Below are positions 18,855 to 27,978 of a stretch of DNA of 33,593 nucleotides, piece by piece. The notes beneath the pieces are model-generated. The model did not search any database and was not told where the DNA came from. It worked only from the letters and a program-made list of their open reading frames with translations. The stretch's first letter is position 1; each line of letters starts with the position of its first letter. A program made the translations under genes and the position numbers. This stretch comes from Desulfosarcina cetonica JCM 12296 (GTDB lineage Bacteria > Desulfobacterota > Desulfobacteria > Desulfobacterales > Desulfosarcinaceae), in the NCBI RefSeq assembly GCF_001311845.1, contig NZ_BBCC01000049.1:1-33593 (forward strand), in the 5' to 3' direction.

Positions 18855-20170
18855 TCAATTCGTTTCATATTTCCTCCGAAAACGTACCGGACGGGTCTTT
18901 TTCTCAACAACGTCCTCGTCCAAAGCCCGTTTAAGCCAGTCATCCAATTGTCCTTTGCGCACATCCAGTTCCCCAGCCAGATCCGCCAAAGATATCCAGT
19001 TTTCCATAAGGGCCAACAAAACCGGCCGCACCGCATCGTAAATGCTTAACCTGGGATCAGGTTTGTTGTCGGCTGTAGCACCGGTCGGCGGATCGATTGG
19101 TCTTTCAGAAACTTCCTGAAAAGAAGCGGTTTCTTCTTTGACGACGGCCACCTCGGACAACCGGCGATCATCACCAAAAAGGGATCGCTGGGAAGGTTGG
19201 CGAACATGCGCAACAGATGGCACTGCCCTATCAAGCAAATTGTTTAAATCGTCCTCCCATGGAGGTTCGGGGAAAGGGTGCGCGCCAACCTCAAGCAATG
19301 CCATATTGCCTGGCGGCACGCGGCTGCCCATGCGTATAAATACCGGTCGGTGTTCCTCGCGTTTCAATTCTTCCGTTGCGCCGGCCCATGTGCCACCTTT
19401 TTTGATTTCCGCGCTGATGATCAGCGCAAAATCGGCAAGCGCATAAATATACTTATTGCGCCCCATGGCGTTGCCCACATTGAAACGGGAACCGGGATGA
19501 AATGGGGACACCAACACCAATCGTTTTTCCCGGATGGTTTGCCGATATTTCCCCGCCAATGCGGCTTTCTGCAGGCTGTCCGCTAAAATGCCAACCGCTT
19601 TACCACCGGTTTCCAGGGCTGAAAGCATGGCCACCTGATCCACCCCTCGGGCACCTCCAGAGACCACCGAAACATCAGAATTCGCACAGGCCTGGGCCAC
19701 CTTATGAGTAAAATCTTCCCCCTCGGCATCCACATTGCGCGACCCGACAATCGCGAGACCGCCCAAATCCAACAAGCCGATATCCCCTACGCCGAACAAC
19801 ACCGGCGGCGCCTGGCGCTTCAAGTGCTTTTTCAGGCGCGAAGGATACCGTTCATCACTGCGGCAAACGATCCAGATGCCACTGTGGCTCCATTTCTCCA
19901 CGCTAAGGCCATGGCCGCCCCCCGCGATAGTAGTCCCTGAATGCGCAGACCGTCGATGTTCAAGGCCGCGCCCAATGTATCCGTATCGGGAGGCGATTGC
20001 AGCAAATCGGCCGGCCGCAACTTGCCCTTCACCATCCAGTCGGCCAGCCGGTTATACTCTCCCAAGCTCAGTGGCTTTTCCGCCTTGGTGTTCTTTCCAC
20101 TGTTAAAGTGGCAGCATAAGAGAAGAATCGCTTTGGCGTCTTCCGTCAGGTGCTGCGTTTCGGTGCCCAT
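18855..20170 (-). CDS. dprA: DprA-family DNA-processing protein paired with RecQ-PRTase, one frame break
   Basis: Repaired length is about 440 residues. An N-terminal helical region covers about 1-90. The DprA Rossmann domain follows, with LAIVGSRNVDAEG, SVVSGGARGVDQVAMLSALE (the SGGARGVD core that binds DNA ends in DprA) and GSRFNVGNAMGRNKYIYALAD. After a long linker a C-terminal winged-helix-like domain runs from about LSIYDAVRPVLLALMENWIS to the end. Canonical DprA loads RecA on incoming single-stranded DNA. Here the partner is a RecQ helicase whose stop codon is 3 bp before this ATG, so the two form one operon. The frame breaks near 19902: one more G joins GAAMALA to VEKWSHSGIWIV. The unusual length and partner suggest a specialised rather than competence role. 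Confidence 0.85.
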
Positions 20171-20173
20171 ATA

Positions 20174-22249
20174 TCACGAACCCCTTGGTGAACTCATGGC
20201 CAAGGCCAAAGGAGAAACGGCCGGACAGCCCGCGCGTTTAAGCAGCGCGGCAATGACCGTAAAGGTCCAGCGTGAATCCACCAAATCATCAATTAACAAT
20301 GCAGCCCCATCGGGCAGCAAAGAATCATCGATTTCAAAAACGCCATCCAGGTTGTTGGCCTGGAGAAAACTGTTCTGCATCTCTTTCTGGGGATGATTGT
20401 CTTTAATTTTTTTCACAACATCAACAAAGGGAATGCCCAACCGACCGGCCAGACGCCTGGTAAAATCAGGCACCAAATCGGCACGTCTCAATGATGGCAC
20501 ACAGGCCAGCCATTGGGGTGAAGGTTGCGGCCGCCATATTTCAATCATTTTGGCACAGGCCTCAACCAGCTCATCACAAAATCGCCCATCCTGAAATTTA
20601 CCCTGCTTGACCATTTCGCCCCAGCCGGCATCGCCCCACAAGCATAATGTCCGCCCTTCCTCGGCTAACAAATCTTGGGCAATTCTACCTGAAAATCCGT
20701 ATTCCGGAAATGCCACGCCACTGGGCCATTGTTTCCGGGGTTCAATGATCTGGTGGCTGCGGCGCAGGAACTGGGCTGCCGCATTGGCAAGGTTGGCGTC
20801 TACTGCGGTGGGTAAGAGCGGGTGTCCCACACAATTGGCGCACCGACCACATGGTTCGGCGTGAGGATCGTCCAACGCCCTGGCCAGAAATTGCATCAGG
20901 CAGTCATCGGTCTGCATGTAGTCGAGCATTTCCAGCTGTTCAGCCCGGCGCAGGCTGCACAGCTGGTCGATGGCCTGTTGATCCATGGCATAATCGACGG
21001 GCGTGGCGTACCATCGTGATTTTTGTTTGACCACCGGTGACGGTGATTCCATGGAAAGATATTTGAGTGTTTTGGTGATATCCCCTCTTTTGAGGTTCAG
21101 TTGCTGCTCAAGCATCGGGATCGAAAGGCCATTATCCGCCGCGTTAAGGGCCGATAGGATCTGTTCGACGTGCATCTGGGGCGGAAAAGCATTCTTGATG
21201 AAAAAATCGGTGATATCCTTATCCTCGTGGCCGCCCAGCAGGATACCGAACGCCGAATCCAGTGCACGGCCGGCCCGGCCCACCTGCTGGTAGTAGTGCA
21301 CCACGGAACCCGGCCGCTGGAAATGGATCACGAAACCCAGATCCGGTTTGTCGAAACCCATGCCAAGGGCCACGGTGGCCACCAGGGCCTTGATTTGATT
21401 GCTCAGAAGGCGGGTTTCCAGTTCCTCGCGGTTCTCGACATTGGAATGGTAGGCCCAGGCACCGATATGATTTTGTCGAAGCCATTGGGCCACTCGCTCC
21501 GCGTCCCGAATAGTCAGGGTGTAAATGATACCACTGCCTTGAATGTGCGGCAGTTGCCCGGCCAGCCAGGCCATGCGGGCCACCGGATTGGGAAGCCAGA
21601 TGTTCTGCAGCCGCAAGGATTCCCGGACCAGTGGTCCACGTTCGATCTGCAGGTTGCCGAGTTGATTGGCCACATCGCGGACCACGCGGTCGTTGGCCGT
21701 GGCCGTGGTGGCCAGAACAGGGATGTTATTGGGCAAGGCGTTCAGCACCCGCACGATGCGGCGGTAGTCGGGTCTGAAATCGTGTCCCCAATCGGAAATA
21801 CAATGGGCCTCGTCCACCACAAACAGGCCGATTTGATCGGCCACCGGCAGCAAGACATTTTCCCGGAAATCGTCGTTGGCCAGTCGTTCAGGGGAAATCA
21901 ACAGAATATCCACAAGATCGTCGTGCAACCGTTGTTGGACCTGCTCCCATTCATCTTGATTGGATGAGTTGATGGTGGCGGCGCGGATGCCAATACGCTC
22001 GGCCGCCAAGATCTGGTTACGCATCAAGGAAAGCAACGGGGAAATCAGAAGCGCCGCGCCGGCACCCTGATCACGTAGCATGCGGGCTGCCAGGAAGTAG
22101 ACCATGCTCTTTCCCCAACCGGTGCGTTGGACCACCAGCAGGCGTCGCCGATCCAGCAGGGCTAAAATGCATTCCCACTGTCCGTTCCTGAAATCCGCAT
22201 TTGGATCGTCCAATGCTTGTCGAAGCAGTGCGAGAGCCTGTTCTTGCAT
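20174..22249 (-). CDS. recQ: RecQ-family DNA helicase fused to a C-terminal phosphoribosyltransferase domain
   Basis: Residues 1-340 form the two-lobed SF2 helicase: Walker A-type QRTGWGKS at 41-48, DEAH at 146-149, TTATA at 181-185 and motif VI QQVGRAGRA at 321-329. The RecQ zinc site is intact with the exact spacing C450-x16-C467-x2-C470-x2-C473. From about 575 to 685 comes a ComF-like phosphoribosyltransferase fold, with LVPDFTRRLAGRLGIPFVDVVKK and a PRPP-loop motif LLIDDLVDSRWT at 651-662. There is no HRDC domain; the PRTase takes its place. The enzyme should unwind DNA with 3'-5' polarity; what the PRTase domain does is unknown. It is the first gene of a two-gene unit with dprA, and the pairing recalls the PRTase/DprA composition of ShosTA defence loci. 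Confidence 0.88.
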   Translation of the reverse strand: MQEQALALLRQALDDPNADFRNGQWECILALLDRRRLLVVQRTGWGKSMVYFLAARMLRDQGAGAALLISPLLSLMRNQILAAERIGIRAATINSSNQDEWEQVQQRLHDDLVDILLISPERLANDDFRENVLLPVADQIGLFVVDEAHCISDWGHDFRPDYRRIVRVLNALPNNIPVLATTATANDRVVRDVANQLGNLQIERGPLVRESLRLQNIWLPNPVARMAWLAGQLPHIQGSGIIYTLTIRDAERVAQWLRQNHIGAWAYHSNVENREELETRLLSNQIKALVATVALGMGFDKPDLGFVIHFQRPGSVVHYYQQVGRAGRALDSAFGILLGGHEDKDITDFFIKNAFPPQMHVEQILSALNAADNGLSIPMLEQQLNLKRGDITKTLKYLSMESPSPVVKQKSRWYATPVDYAMDQQAIDQLCSLRRAEQLEMLDYMQTDDCLMQFLARALDDPHAEPCGRCANCVGHPLLPTAVDANLANAAAQFLRRSHQIIEPRKQWPSGVAFPEYGFSGRIAQDLLAEEGRTLCLWGDAGWGEMVKQGKFQDGRFCDELVEACAKMIEIWRPQPSPQWLACVPSLRRADLVPDFTRRLAGRLGIPFVDVVKKIKDNHPQKEMQNSFLQANNLDGVFEIDDSLLPDGAALLIDDLVDSRWTFTVIAALLKRAGCPAVSPLALAMSSPRGS

Positions 22250-22461
22250 GTTGCTAAAATTTCCAATGTATTTTTACGTTCAATTGCTAAGACCTTGGGT
22301 GCATCATCATTTCATCGGAACGCTTGTTATTCCCAGCCCTGTTCTTCTTACTTCAGCACATAGGAACACACTTGACAAGAAACTGAAAGTGGGAAACGAA
22401 TAGGGACTGATCGGAGAGATCTGCATTTACCGCATTTCATAATGGATGGTGAGAATTGACC

Positions 22462-23106
22462 ATGACGCAACACGTTGAAAAGAATACCTTGGACATCTAC
22501 TCGGACTATATCTGCCCCTGGTGCTATCTCAATACCAAACGCATTGAAGCCCTCAACGCGGGATTCAACCTTGATATCCAGTGGCACGCGTTTCCCCTTC
22601 ATCCGGAAATACCAGAAGCCGGCATGCCCCTGGAGGCGCTTTTCGGCGACGAGCCGGTGGACATCCCCGCGACGCTGGACCGTCTGCAGCGCGTCGCCGA
22701 TGAACGCGAAATGGCCTTTGTGCGGCCCACCACGGTCTATGATACCCGTCTGGCCCACGAGTTAGACAAATGGGCCCACACCCAGGAGCATGGCGACGCC
22801 TTTCATCAGGCTGTTTTCCTGGCCTATTTTGCGAACGGGCAAAACATCGCCCGGCGGTCGGTCCTGCTGGAAATCTGCAGGGATGTCGGACTGGACCCCG
22901 CGGCAGCCGAACGGGTGCTTGACACGCGTCCCTTCCGGTCCGCCGTGGACGAGGATTGGCAGCGTTCACGTGAATTGAACGTCACCATGATTCCGGCCTT
23001 CATCATCAACGGCCAGCGATTAATGGGCGATCATCCCCTCAGCGCCCTGGAACGGTTGGCTCGATCCGCTGGCGCGGTTCGGCGGGAAAGCACGACCGCC
23101 GATTGA
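22462..23106 (+). CDS. DsbA-family (FrnE-like) thiol oxidoreductase
   Basis: About 214 residues from ATG 22462. I prefer this over the TTG at 22456 because GGTGAG is well spaced from it. The thioredoxin-fold active site CPWC is at residues 18-21, after a short strand, and the inserted helical domain is followed by the cis-proline loop VTMIPAFIING. There is no signal peptide, so unlike DsbA proper it is probably cytoplasmic, as FrnE-type proteins are; these act in disulfide exchange or isomerisation and oxidative stress. It is divergent from recQ, separated by a 212-bp intergenic region, and 49 bp before the following secreted protein gene. Confidence 0.85.
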   Translation: MTQHVEKNTLDIYSDYICPWCYLNTKRIEALNAGFNLDIQWHAFPLHPEIPEAGMPLEALFGDEPVDIPATLDRLQRVADEREMAFVRPTTVYDTRLAHELDKWAHTQEHGDAFHQAVFLAYFANGQNIARRSVLLEICRDVGLDPAAAERVLDTRPFRSAVDEDWQRSRELNVTMIPAFIINGQRLMGDHPLSALERLARSAGAVRRESTTAD

Positions 23107-23155
23107 GGCCACCGTTCCGGGCAAACTTTAACCCAAAGGGCTGCGGGAGGCCTTC

Positions 23156-24007
23156 ATGAAACGCATATTGCCTGTCGTTTGGATCCTATGCGGCCTGTTG
23201 GCAACAACGGCATGGGCCGATTTGACCGGCCGCTGGTCCTGCAACGACGGGGGAACTTACTACCTGCGCGAGCATGAGGGACAATTGTATTGGTACGGCG
23301 AGGCCAAGGGTGTCCCGCCCAGATGGGCCAATGTCTTTACCGGCCATCTGGCGGAAGGTCGGATTGTGGGCAGCTGGGCGGATGTGCCCAAAGGCCGCGC
23401 CACCGGTGCGGGAACACTGGAACTGGTGGTCGGGGAAAATGGCGACCGCCTTCGTGCGGTCAAGCGGTCCGCTGGATTCCGGGGGACGCGATGGACCCGA
23501 CTGGATGACGCCGCCCATGCCAGCGCCCCCTTGGCACCCGCGAAACCGGCGGCCGATCAGGATTGCGTCCGTTTCGATCCCATGGCTGCAGGCGTTCAAC
23601 AGGTAAGCGGGCGCTGGAAAATCACCACCGGCAGCCACTGGCTGTTCGATCTTGGCAAGGATGCCAATGCAGCCCACCGGGCACTCGCGGTGATTCGCCA
23701 CTATCGCATGGATCGCGTCTGCTTCATCGGCCGGCCGAAATCCAGTTTCACCTACCTTCTGGCCAAGGGTGGCGTTCCCATCGGGGCCATGGCCGGGGAA
23801 GATTGCGTGGCCTTCGATCCGGTTCGCATGCAGGTCAGCAAGGTTCAGAACCGCTGGAGGCTGGTTTCCGACCGGCGCTGGCTCTGGGATTTCGGCAAAA
23901 ACGAAAGCCAGGCCCAAGAGGCCCTGGCGCTGATCCAACGCCACCGTTTCAATCAGGTCTGCTATGTCGGCCGGCCCAAGGCCGACTTCACCTACCTGCG
24001 CCGCTGA
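23156..24007 (+). CDS. Secreted protein with two tandem copies of a Cys/Trp-rich domain
   Basis: This 283-residue protein has a signal peptide (residues 1-21, ending AWA). Residues 22-115 form a beta-rich domain beginning LTGRWSCNDGGTYYLR. Two copies of a roughly 67-residue domain follow at 136-202 and 216-282, offset by 80 residues. Each copy has the order DCV.FDP, a GRW/NRW strand, HWL/RWL, FD.GK or WDFGK, an Ala-rich helix, VCF/VCY, and GRPK..FTYL. Each copy carries two Cys (positions 137/189 and 217/269) that could pair in the periplasm. I have seen this repeat type in exported bacterial proteins but know no function for it. GGGAGG precedes the ATG. It converges with recX. Confidence 0.8.
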   Translation: MKRILPVVWILCGLLATTAWADLTGRWSCNDGGTYYLREHEGQLYWYGEAKGVPPRWANVFTGHLAEGRIVGSWADVPKGRATGAGTLELVVGENGDRLRAVKRSAGFRGTRWTRLDDAAHASAPLAPAKPAADQDCVRFDPMAAGVQQVSGRWKITTGSHWLFDLGKDANAAHRALAVIRHYRMDRVCFIGRPKSSFTYLLAKGGVPIGAMAGEDCVAFDPVRMQVSKVQNRWRLVSDRRWLWDFGKNESQAQEALALIQRHRFNQVCYVGRPKADFTYLRR

Positions 24008-24031
24008 CCGGACGACCAGAACCCCGGCCGA

Positions 24032-24541
24032 TTATTCACCAAGGTCATCCATCACCTGCTGGATCACTTCCGCCGGAAATCCCCGACCGGCCAGAAAGCG
24101 GTAGGCGATCTGACGCCGTTTCCAGGGATCGGGTTCACGGTCCAGACGGACGCGTCTTTTTTCCAATTGGGCACGGGCGGCTTGCACCTGCCCGGCCGCG
24201 TCGGTCCAGGGCGCCAAGGCCCGTTCAATCAGTGCGTCATTTAGTCCTTTGGCGGTCAGGGTCTGACGAATGCGCAAGGGACCATACCCGCGACGGGCCA
24301 GTTGGTCGGCCATCAGCATGGCGGTCCGGGCATCATTGAGGTAACCCAGTTCCCGACACCGTTTCAGGACGTGAGCGACCACCGCATGGCTGAATCCTTT
24401 CTGACGCAGCTTCACGCCCAACTCCTGTTCGGTGTGGTCACGTCGGGTCAACATGCGCAGGGCGCGCGCCAGTGCGGCATCGGCAGGGGCATCGCATGAC
24501 GGAATCGCAGGCGGATTCACCATGCCATCCGGCCGTTGCAT
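24032..24541 (-). CDS. recX: Regulatory protein RecX
   Basis: This 169-residue, all-helical protein of three-helix repeats binds RecA filaments and limits recombination. Recognisable are ALRMLTRRDHTEQELGVKL in the first repeat, CRELGYLNDARTAMLMADQL in the second with the typical 'GYLND', ARRGYGPLRIRQTL, and the last repeat with DPWKRRQIAYRFLAGRGF. recA is not next to it here, although it often is in other genomes. The start at 24541 is not firmly fixed; an internal Met7 is an alternative. Confidence 0.88.
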   Translation of the reverse strand: MQRPDGMVNPPAIPSCDAPADAALARALRMLTRRDHTEQELGVKLRQKGFSHAVVAHVLKRCRELGYLNDARTAMLMADQLARRGYGPLRIRQTLTAKGLNDALIERALAPWTDAAGQVQAARAQLEKRRVRLDREPDPWKRRQIAYRFLAGRGFPAEVIQQVMDDLGE

Positions 24542-24667
24542 GGGGTGGGCTGGAAATATTCACCAGGATCGTTAACAAGCACTTGACGGGGTGAGCCGGC
24601 TGGCGTAGCCATGCGTTTCAGCACCGCGTCGCTTCCCCGAAAGCACCCAACGCAGAAAGGAGTTTGT

Positions 24668-25201
24668 ATGGGCATGCGATTCATCATGACCGCCTTCGGT
24701 CAGGACCGGCCCGGCATTGCCGCCGATGTGACCGAAATTCTGTACGATAACGACTGCAATCTGGAGGATACCTCCATGACGCTTCTGGCCGGAGAATTCA
24801 CGCTGATTCTACTGTTCTCCGCCGCCTCCACCGATGTGTCCGAACGGCTCTCCAAGGCTTGCCGCCGCCTGGAAATGGAAAAAGGCATATCCGCCTTTTT
24901 TCGGCCCGTGGAGCTGGTACGCGCCTCACGCGCCAATGGTTTTTCTACCCATACCATCCACGTGGAAGGACTCGATCACGGCGGTATCGTCTACAAGATC
25001 AGCCGGTTTCTGGCCGACAGCGGCATCAACATCGCCGACCTCAAATCCTCGGTGAGGGCCATGCCGGAAAGCGGCGGCGCCTTGTACCGCATGGATATCC
25101 AGGTGCAGATTCCCGATACCGTCGCCATGGACGCGGTTAAACAGGGACTTTCGGCCGTGGCCGATGATCTCAATGTGGATATCGCCGTTTCCGCCGCATA
25201 G
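24668..25201 (+). CDS. Double-ACT-domain protein, GcvR-like
   Basis: About 177 residues from ATG 24668, chosen because AAGGAG lies 7 nt upstream; a longer frame from 24611 has no such site. Two ACT domains are arranged in tandem: residues 4-80 (FIMTAFGQDRPGIAADVTEIL, then NLEDTSMTLLAGEFTLILLF) and about 95-175 (HTIHVEGLDHGGIVYKISRFL, then INIADLKSS). ACT domains bind amino acids; this arrangement is that of the glycine-cleavage repressor GcvR and related regulators. It has no DNA-binding domain, so it would act through a partner. No glycine-cleavage genes are nearby. Confidence 0.82.
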   Translation: MGMRFIMTAFGQDRPGIAADVTEILYDNDCNLEDTSMTLLAGEFTLILLFSAASTDVSERLSKACRRLEMEKGISAFFRPVELVRASRANGFSTHTIHVEGLDHGGIVYKISRFLADSGINIADLKSSVRAMPESGGALYRMDIQVQIPDTVAMDAVKQGLSAVADDLNVDIAVSAA

Positions 25202-25221
25202 AAAATTCCCGTCAGCCGGAT

Positions 25222-25259
25222 AAAAAACGCCTTCCCCGATCAGATGCCAGAGGAAGGCG
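25222..25259 (-). terminator. Intrinsic terminator of the rplU-to-gpmI operon
   Basis: On the minus strand CGCCTTCC (25252-25259) pairs perfectly with GGAAGGCG (25228-25235) and is followed by six T (25222-25227). It lies 23 bp after the gpmI stop codon. Confidence 0.85.
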
Positions 25260-25281
25260 CTTACCAAATGAGCAGATGCGA

Positions 25282-26822
25282 TCAGGCCTCAAGCAGGTTC
25301 TTTCCGGTCATTTGCGGCGGCTGGGCGATACCCATCAGGGCCAGAATCGTTGGGGCGATATCCCCCAGGCGCCCTTCGCGCAACCGGGCGGACCGATGGG
25401 CATCATCCACCAGGATCAAGCGGACCGGATTGGTCGTATGGGCCGTGTAGGGTTTGCCGTCCGGGCCGGCCATCTTTTCGGAATTGCCGTGGTCCGCGGT
25501 CACCAAGCCACGCCGCCCTGGGCCAGGAGCTTGTCCAGGACCTTTTCCAGGCAGCGGTCCACGGTTTCGCAGGCCTTGATCGCCGCGGCCAGCACGCCGC
25601 TGTGCCCCACCATGTCCATGTTGGCGAAATTGAGGATGATCAAATCGTATTTCCCCGAATCGAGGCGCGCCACCACTTCGTCGGCCACCTGGGGCGCACT
25701 CATCTCGGGCTTCTGATCATAGGTGGCCACCTCCCGGGGTGACGGGATCAGGCAGCGATCCTCGTTGGCAAAAGGCGTTTCCTCCCCGCCGTTGAAAAAA
25801 TAGGTCACGTGGGCGTATTTTTCGGTTTCGGCGATCCGCAGTTGGTTCAGGCCGGCTTGGCTGACCACCTCCCCCAGGATTTTATCCAGATGCACCGGTC
25901 CGAAGACCATGGGCAGGTCGAAGTCCTCCTCGTAGAGGGTCATGGTGGTGTAATTGACAAGCGTCGGTACGACCCGGCGGGTAAATCCGCTGAACCCCTT
26001 CTCGGTAAAAGCCCGGGTGATTTCCCGGGCACGGTCGGCCCGGAAGTTGAAGAAGATGACCCCATCGCCATCATTCACCGTGGCGACGGGCCGGCCATCA
26101 TCGCCAACGATGGCCACCGGCTGAACGAATTCATCGGTTTCTCCCCGCGCATAGGCCGCCTGGACGGCGGATAGCGGATCGTTTTCCGCATGACCTTCGC
26201 CTTCGGTGTACAGACGATAGGCTCGCTCCACGCGATCCCAGCGTTTATCCCGGTCCATGGCATAATAGCGGCCGCAAATGGACGCCACGGCACCCGCGCC
26301 GATAGCCGTGCAATGCGCGACGAGTTGTTTCAGGTAGCCGACCCCGCTGTCCGGCGGCGTATCCCGGCCGTCGAGAATGGCGTGCACATAAACCCGCTTC
26401 AGTCCTTTTCGCCGGGCCAGGTCCAGAAGGGCGAAAAGATGGGTCAATTGGCTGTGCACCCCGCCGTCGGAGACCAGCCCCATCAGATGCAGGGCCTTGT
26501 CCCCCTTGGCCACGGCATCCAACACGGCCAGCAACTGGGGATTCTCGAAGAAGGAGCCGTCCTCGATGGCCGTATCGATGCGCATCAGATCCTGGTAGAC
26601 AATCCGCCCGGCACCGATGTTCAAATGCCCCACTTCGCTGTTTCCCATGATGCCGGCGGGTAGCCCCACATCTTTTCCGGAACAGAGCAGTCGGGTGGAC
26701 GGGTAGGTGGCCAAAAGCCGGTCCAGGTAAGGTGTGTCGGCCATCTGCACCGCATTGGTGGGCTCGTCGATACCGATGCCCCAGCCATCGAGAATAATCA
26801 GCATATGGGTCTTTTTCTGCAT
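25282..26822 (-). CDS. gpmI: 2,3-bisphosphoglycerate-independent phosphoglycerate mutase, one frame break
   Basis: Interconverts 3- and 2-phosphoglycerate with two Mn ions and a phosphoserine intermediate. The repaired length of about 513 residues is normal. MLIILDGWG carries the first metal Asp; [14 protein letters not shown] contains the catalytic Ser62 at its canonical position; [11 protein letters not shown] and YPEE-type regions follow; the C-terminal metal motif [10 protein letters not shown] is in the second frame. The break is near 25503-25509: one extra base joins LAQGGVA to LVTADHGN. It is the last gene of the operon, 33 bp after rsfS, with GGGAG before its ATG and a terminator after it. 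Confidence 0.92.
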
Positions 26823-26855
26823 GGCTCGCTCCCTTATAGGTAAGAATTGGAGGGC

Positions 26856-27269
26856 TTACTCGATGAATACCGTCTCGTCGACATCCGTATCGCTATCGGC
26901 GGCCTCGACCCCCTGGCGCATGCTCTCGGTATGGATACGCCGGGCATCCGACCACAATCCTTCCAGATCGTAGAAACGGCGCGTCTCTTCGAAAAAAACA
27001 TGAATCACCATATGGCCATAGTCCATCAGCACCCAGTGGCCCTCTTTGAGGCCGTCGACGCTGAGCGCCTTGATGCCCTGGTTTTTCAAATCCCGTTGGA
27101 TATGTTCGGCAATGGCGCTGACCTGACGGTTGGATGTGCCATGGCAAATCAAAAAGGCATCCGCCAGGCTGGTCAGGTGACGCACATCCAGCAATACCGG
27201 ACGGTGCGCCTTGCGGCCCAGGGCGGCTTTGACATAAACATCCAGTTCGGCCGCAAGCGTCTCTTTCAT
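26856..27269 (-). CDS. rsfS: Ribosomal silencing factor RsfS
   Basis: This 137-residue protein of the RsfS/Iojap family binds L14 on the 50S subunit and blocks subunit joining under starvation. Core features are VLLDVRHLTSLADAFLICHG, TSNRQVSAIAEHI, GHWVLMDYGHMVIHVF and the ETRRFYDLEGLW end. An acidic tail of about 25 residues follows the core. It overlaps nadD by 4 nt (ATGA), an association found in many bacteria. Confidence 0.93.
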   Translation of the reverse strand: MKETLAAELDVYVKAALGRKAHRPVLLDVRHLTSLADAFLICHGTSNRQVSAIAEHIQRDLKNQGIKALSVDGLKEGHWVLMDYGHMVIHVFFEETRRFYDLEGLWSDARRIHTESMRQGVEAADSDTDVDETVFIE

Positions 27270-27937
27270 CGATAAAGTTCCTTTTTTTCAATATAAGTGC
27301 ATACCGCCGCTGGCACAAGGCCGGCAATGGCCGATCCCGCCTGGATGCGTTGGCGCACCTGGCTGGATGAAACGTCCACCGGATCGGTGGAAAGCAAGTG
27401 AATCGCCCGCCCCAAACCTGTCGAATGCCAGCTTGCATGGATCGCATCAAAGGCATAATCCGGGGAAAGATGGCCGTGGATGTAAGCGTTCATTCGGTCC
27501 GTGGACGCATCTTGGGCATGTTCGTCGTCCAGCCGGCGGGTCACCACCACCACTTGCACCGCTGACCGGATCCGACGCTGATCCTTCCAGGTATGCAGTT
27601 CCAGAAAGGCATCCAGGCCCATCACCAGAAAAATTTCGGCGCCCCCGCCCAACCGGCCGGCCATTTGATCGATCGTATCGATGGTGTAGGACGGACCCTC
27701 GCGCCGGATCTCGATGTCGGAAACCATCAGGCGGTCGTCATCATGGGCAATCGCCAGACGGATCATCTGCAAGCGATGCTCGGCCGGTGCCAAGAAGGCC
27801 GACGATTTGTGCGGTGGCTGGCGGCAGGGAATGAGGTACAGGCGATCCAGGTTGAAATGCCCCAGAACCTTACGGGCCACCATCAAATGACCGCTGTGAA
27901 TCGGATTGAAGGTACCGCCGAAAATTCCTGCTCGCAT
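27266..27937 (-). CDS. nadD: Nicotinate-nucleotide adenylyltransferase
   Basis: This 223-residue enzyme transfers AMP from ATP to nicotinate mononucleotide in NAD synthesis. The nucleotidyltransferase signature GIFGGTFNPIHSGHL is at residues 4-18, RLYLIPCRQPPHK follows, and the C-terminal substrate motif VSSSQVRQRIQAG is intact. It sits 41 bp downstream of proA and overlaps rsfS, so it is read as part of the long operon. Confidence 0.94.
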   Translation of the reverse strand: MRAGIFGGTFNPIHSGHLMVARKVLGHFNLDRLYLIPCRQPPHKSSAFLAPAEHRLQMIRLAIAHDDDRLMVSDIEIRREGPSYTIDTIDQMAGRLGGGAEIFLVMGLDAFLELHTWKDQRRIRSAVQVVVVTRRLDDEHAQDASTDRMNAYIHGHLSPDYAFDAIHASWHSTGLGRAIHLLSTDPVDVSSSQVRQRIQAGSAIAGLVPAAVCTYIEKKELYR

Positions 27938-27978
27938 AGCGCTTCCCGTGGGTTGGGCATCTTCCGGAACGGAAAAAC

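Noticed and set aside
22250..22461. Plus-strand promoter at the TTGACA at 22372 for the DsbA-like gene
   Set aside because: A perfect -35 hexamer, but no acceptable -10 at 16-19 bp spacing.
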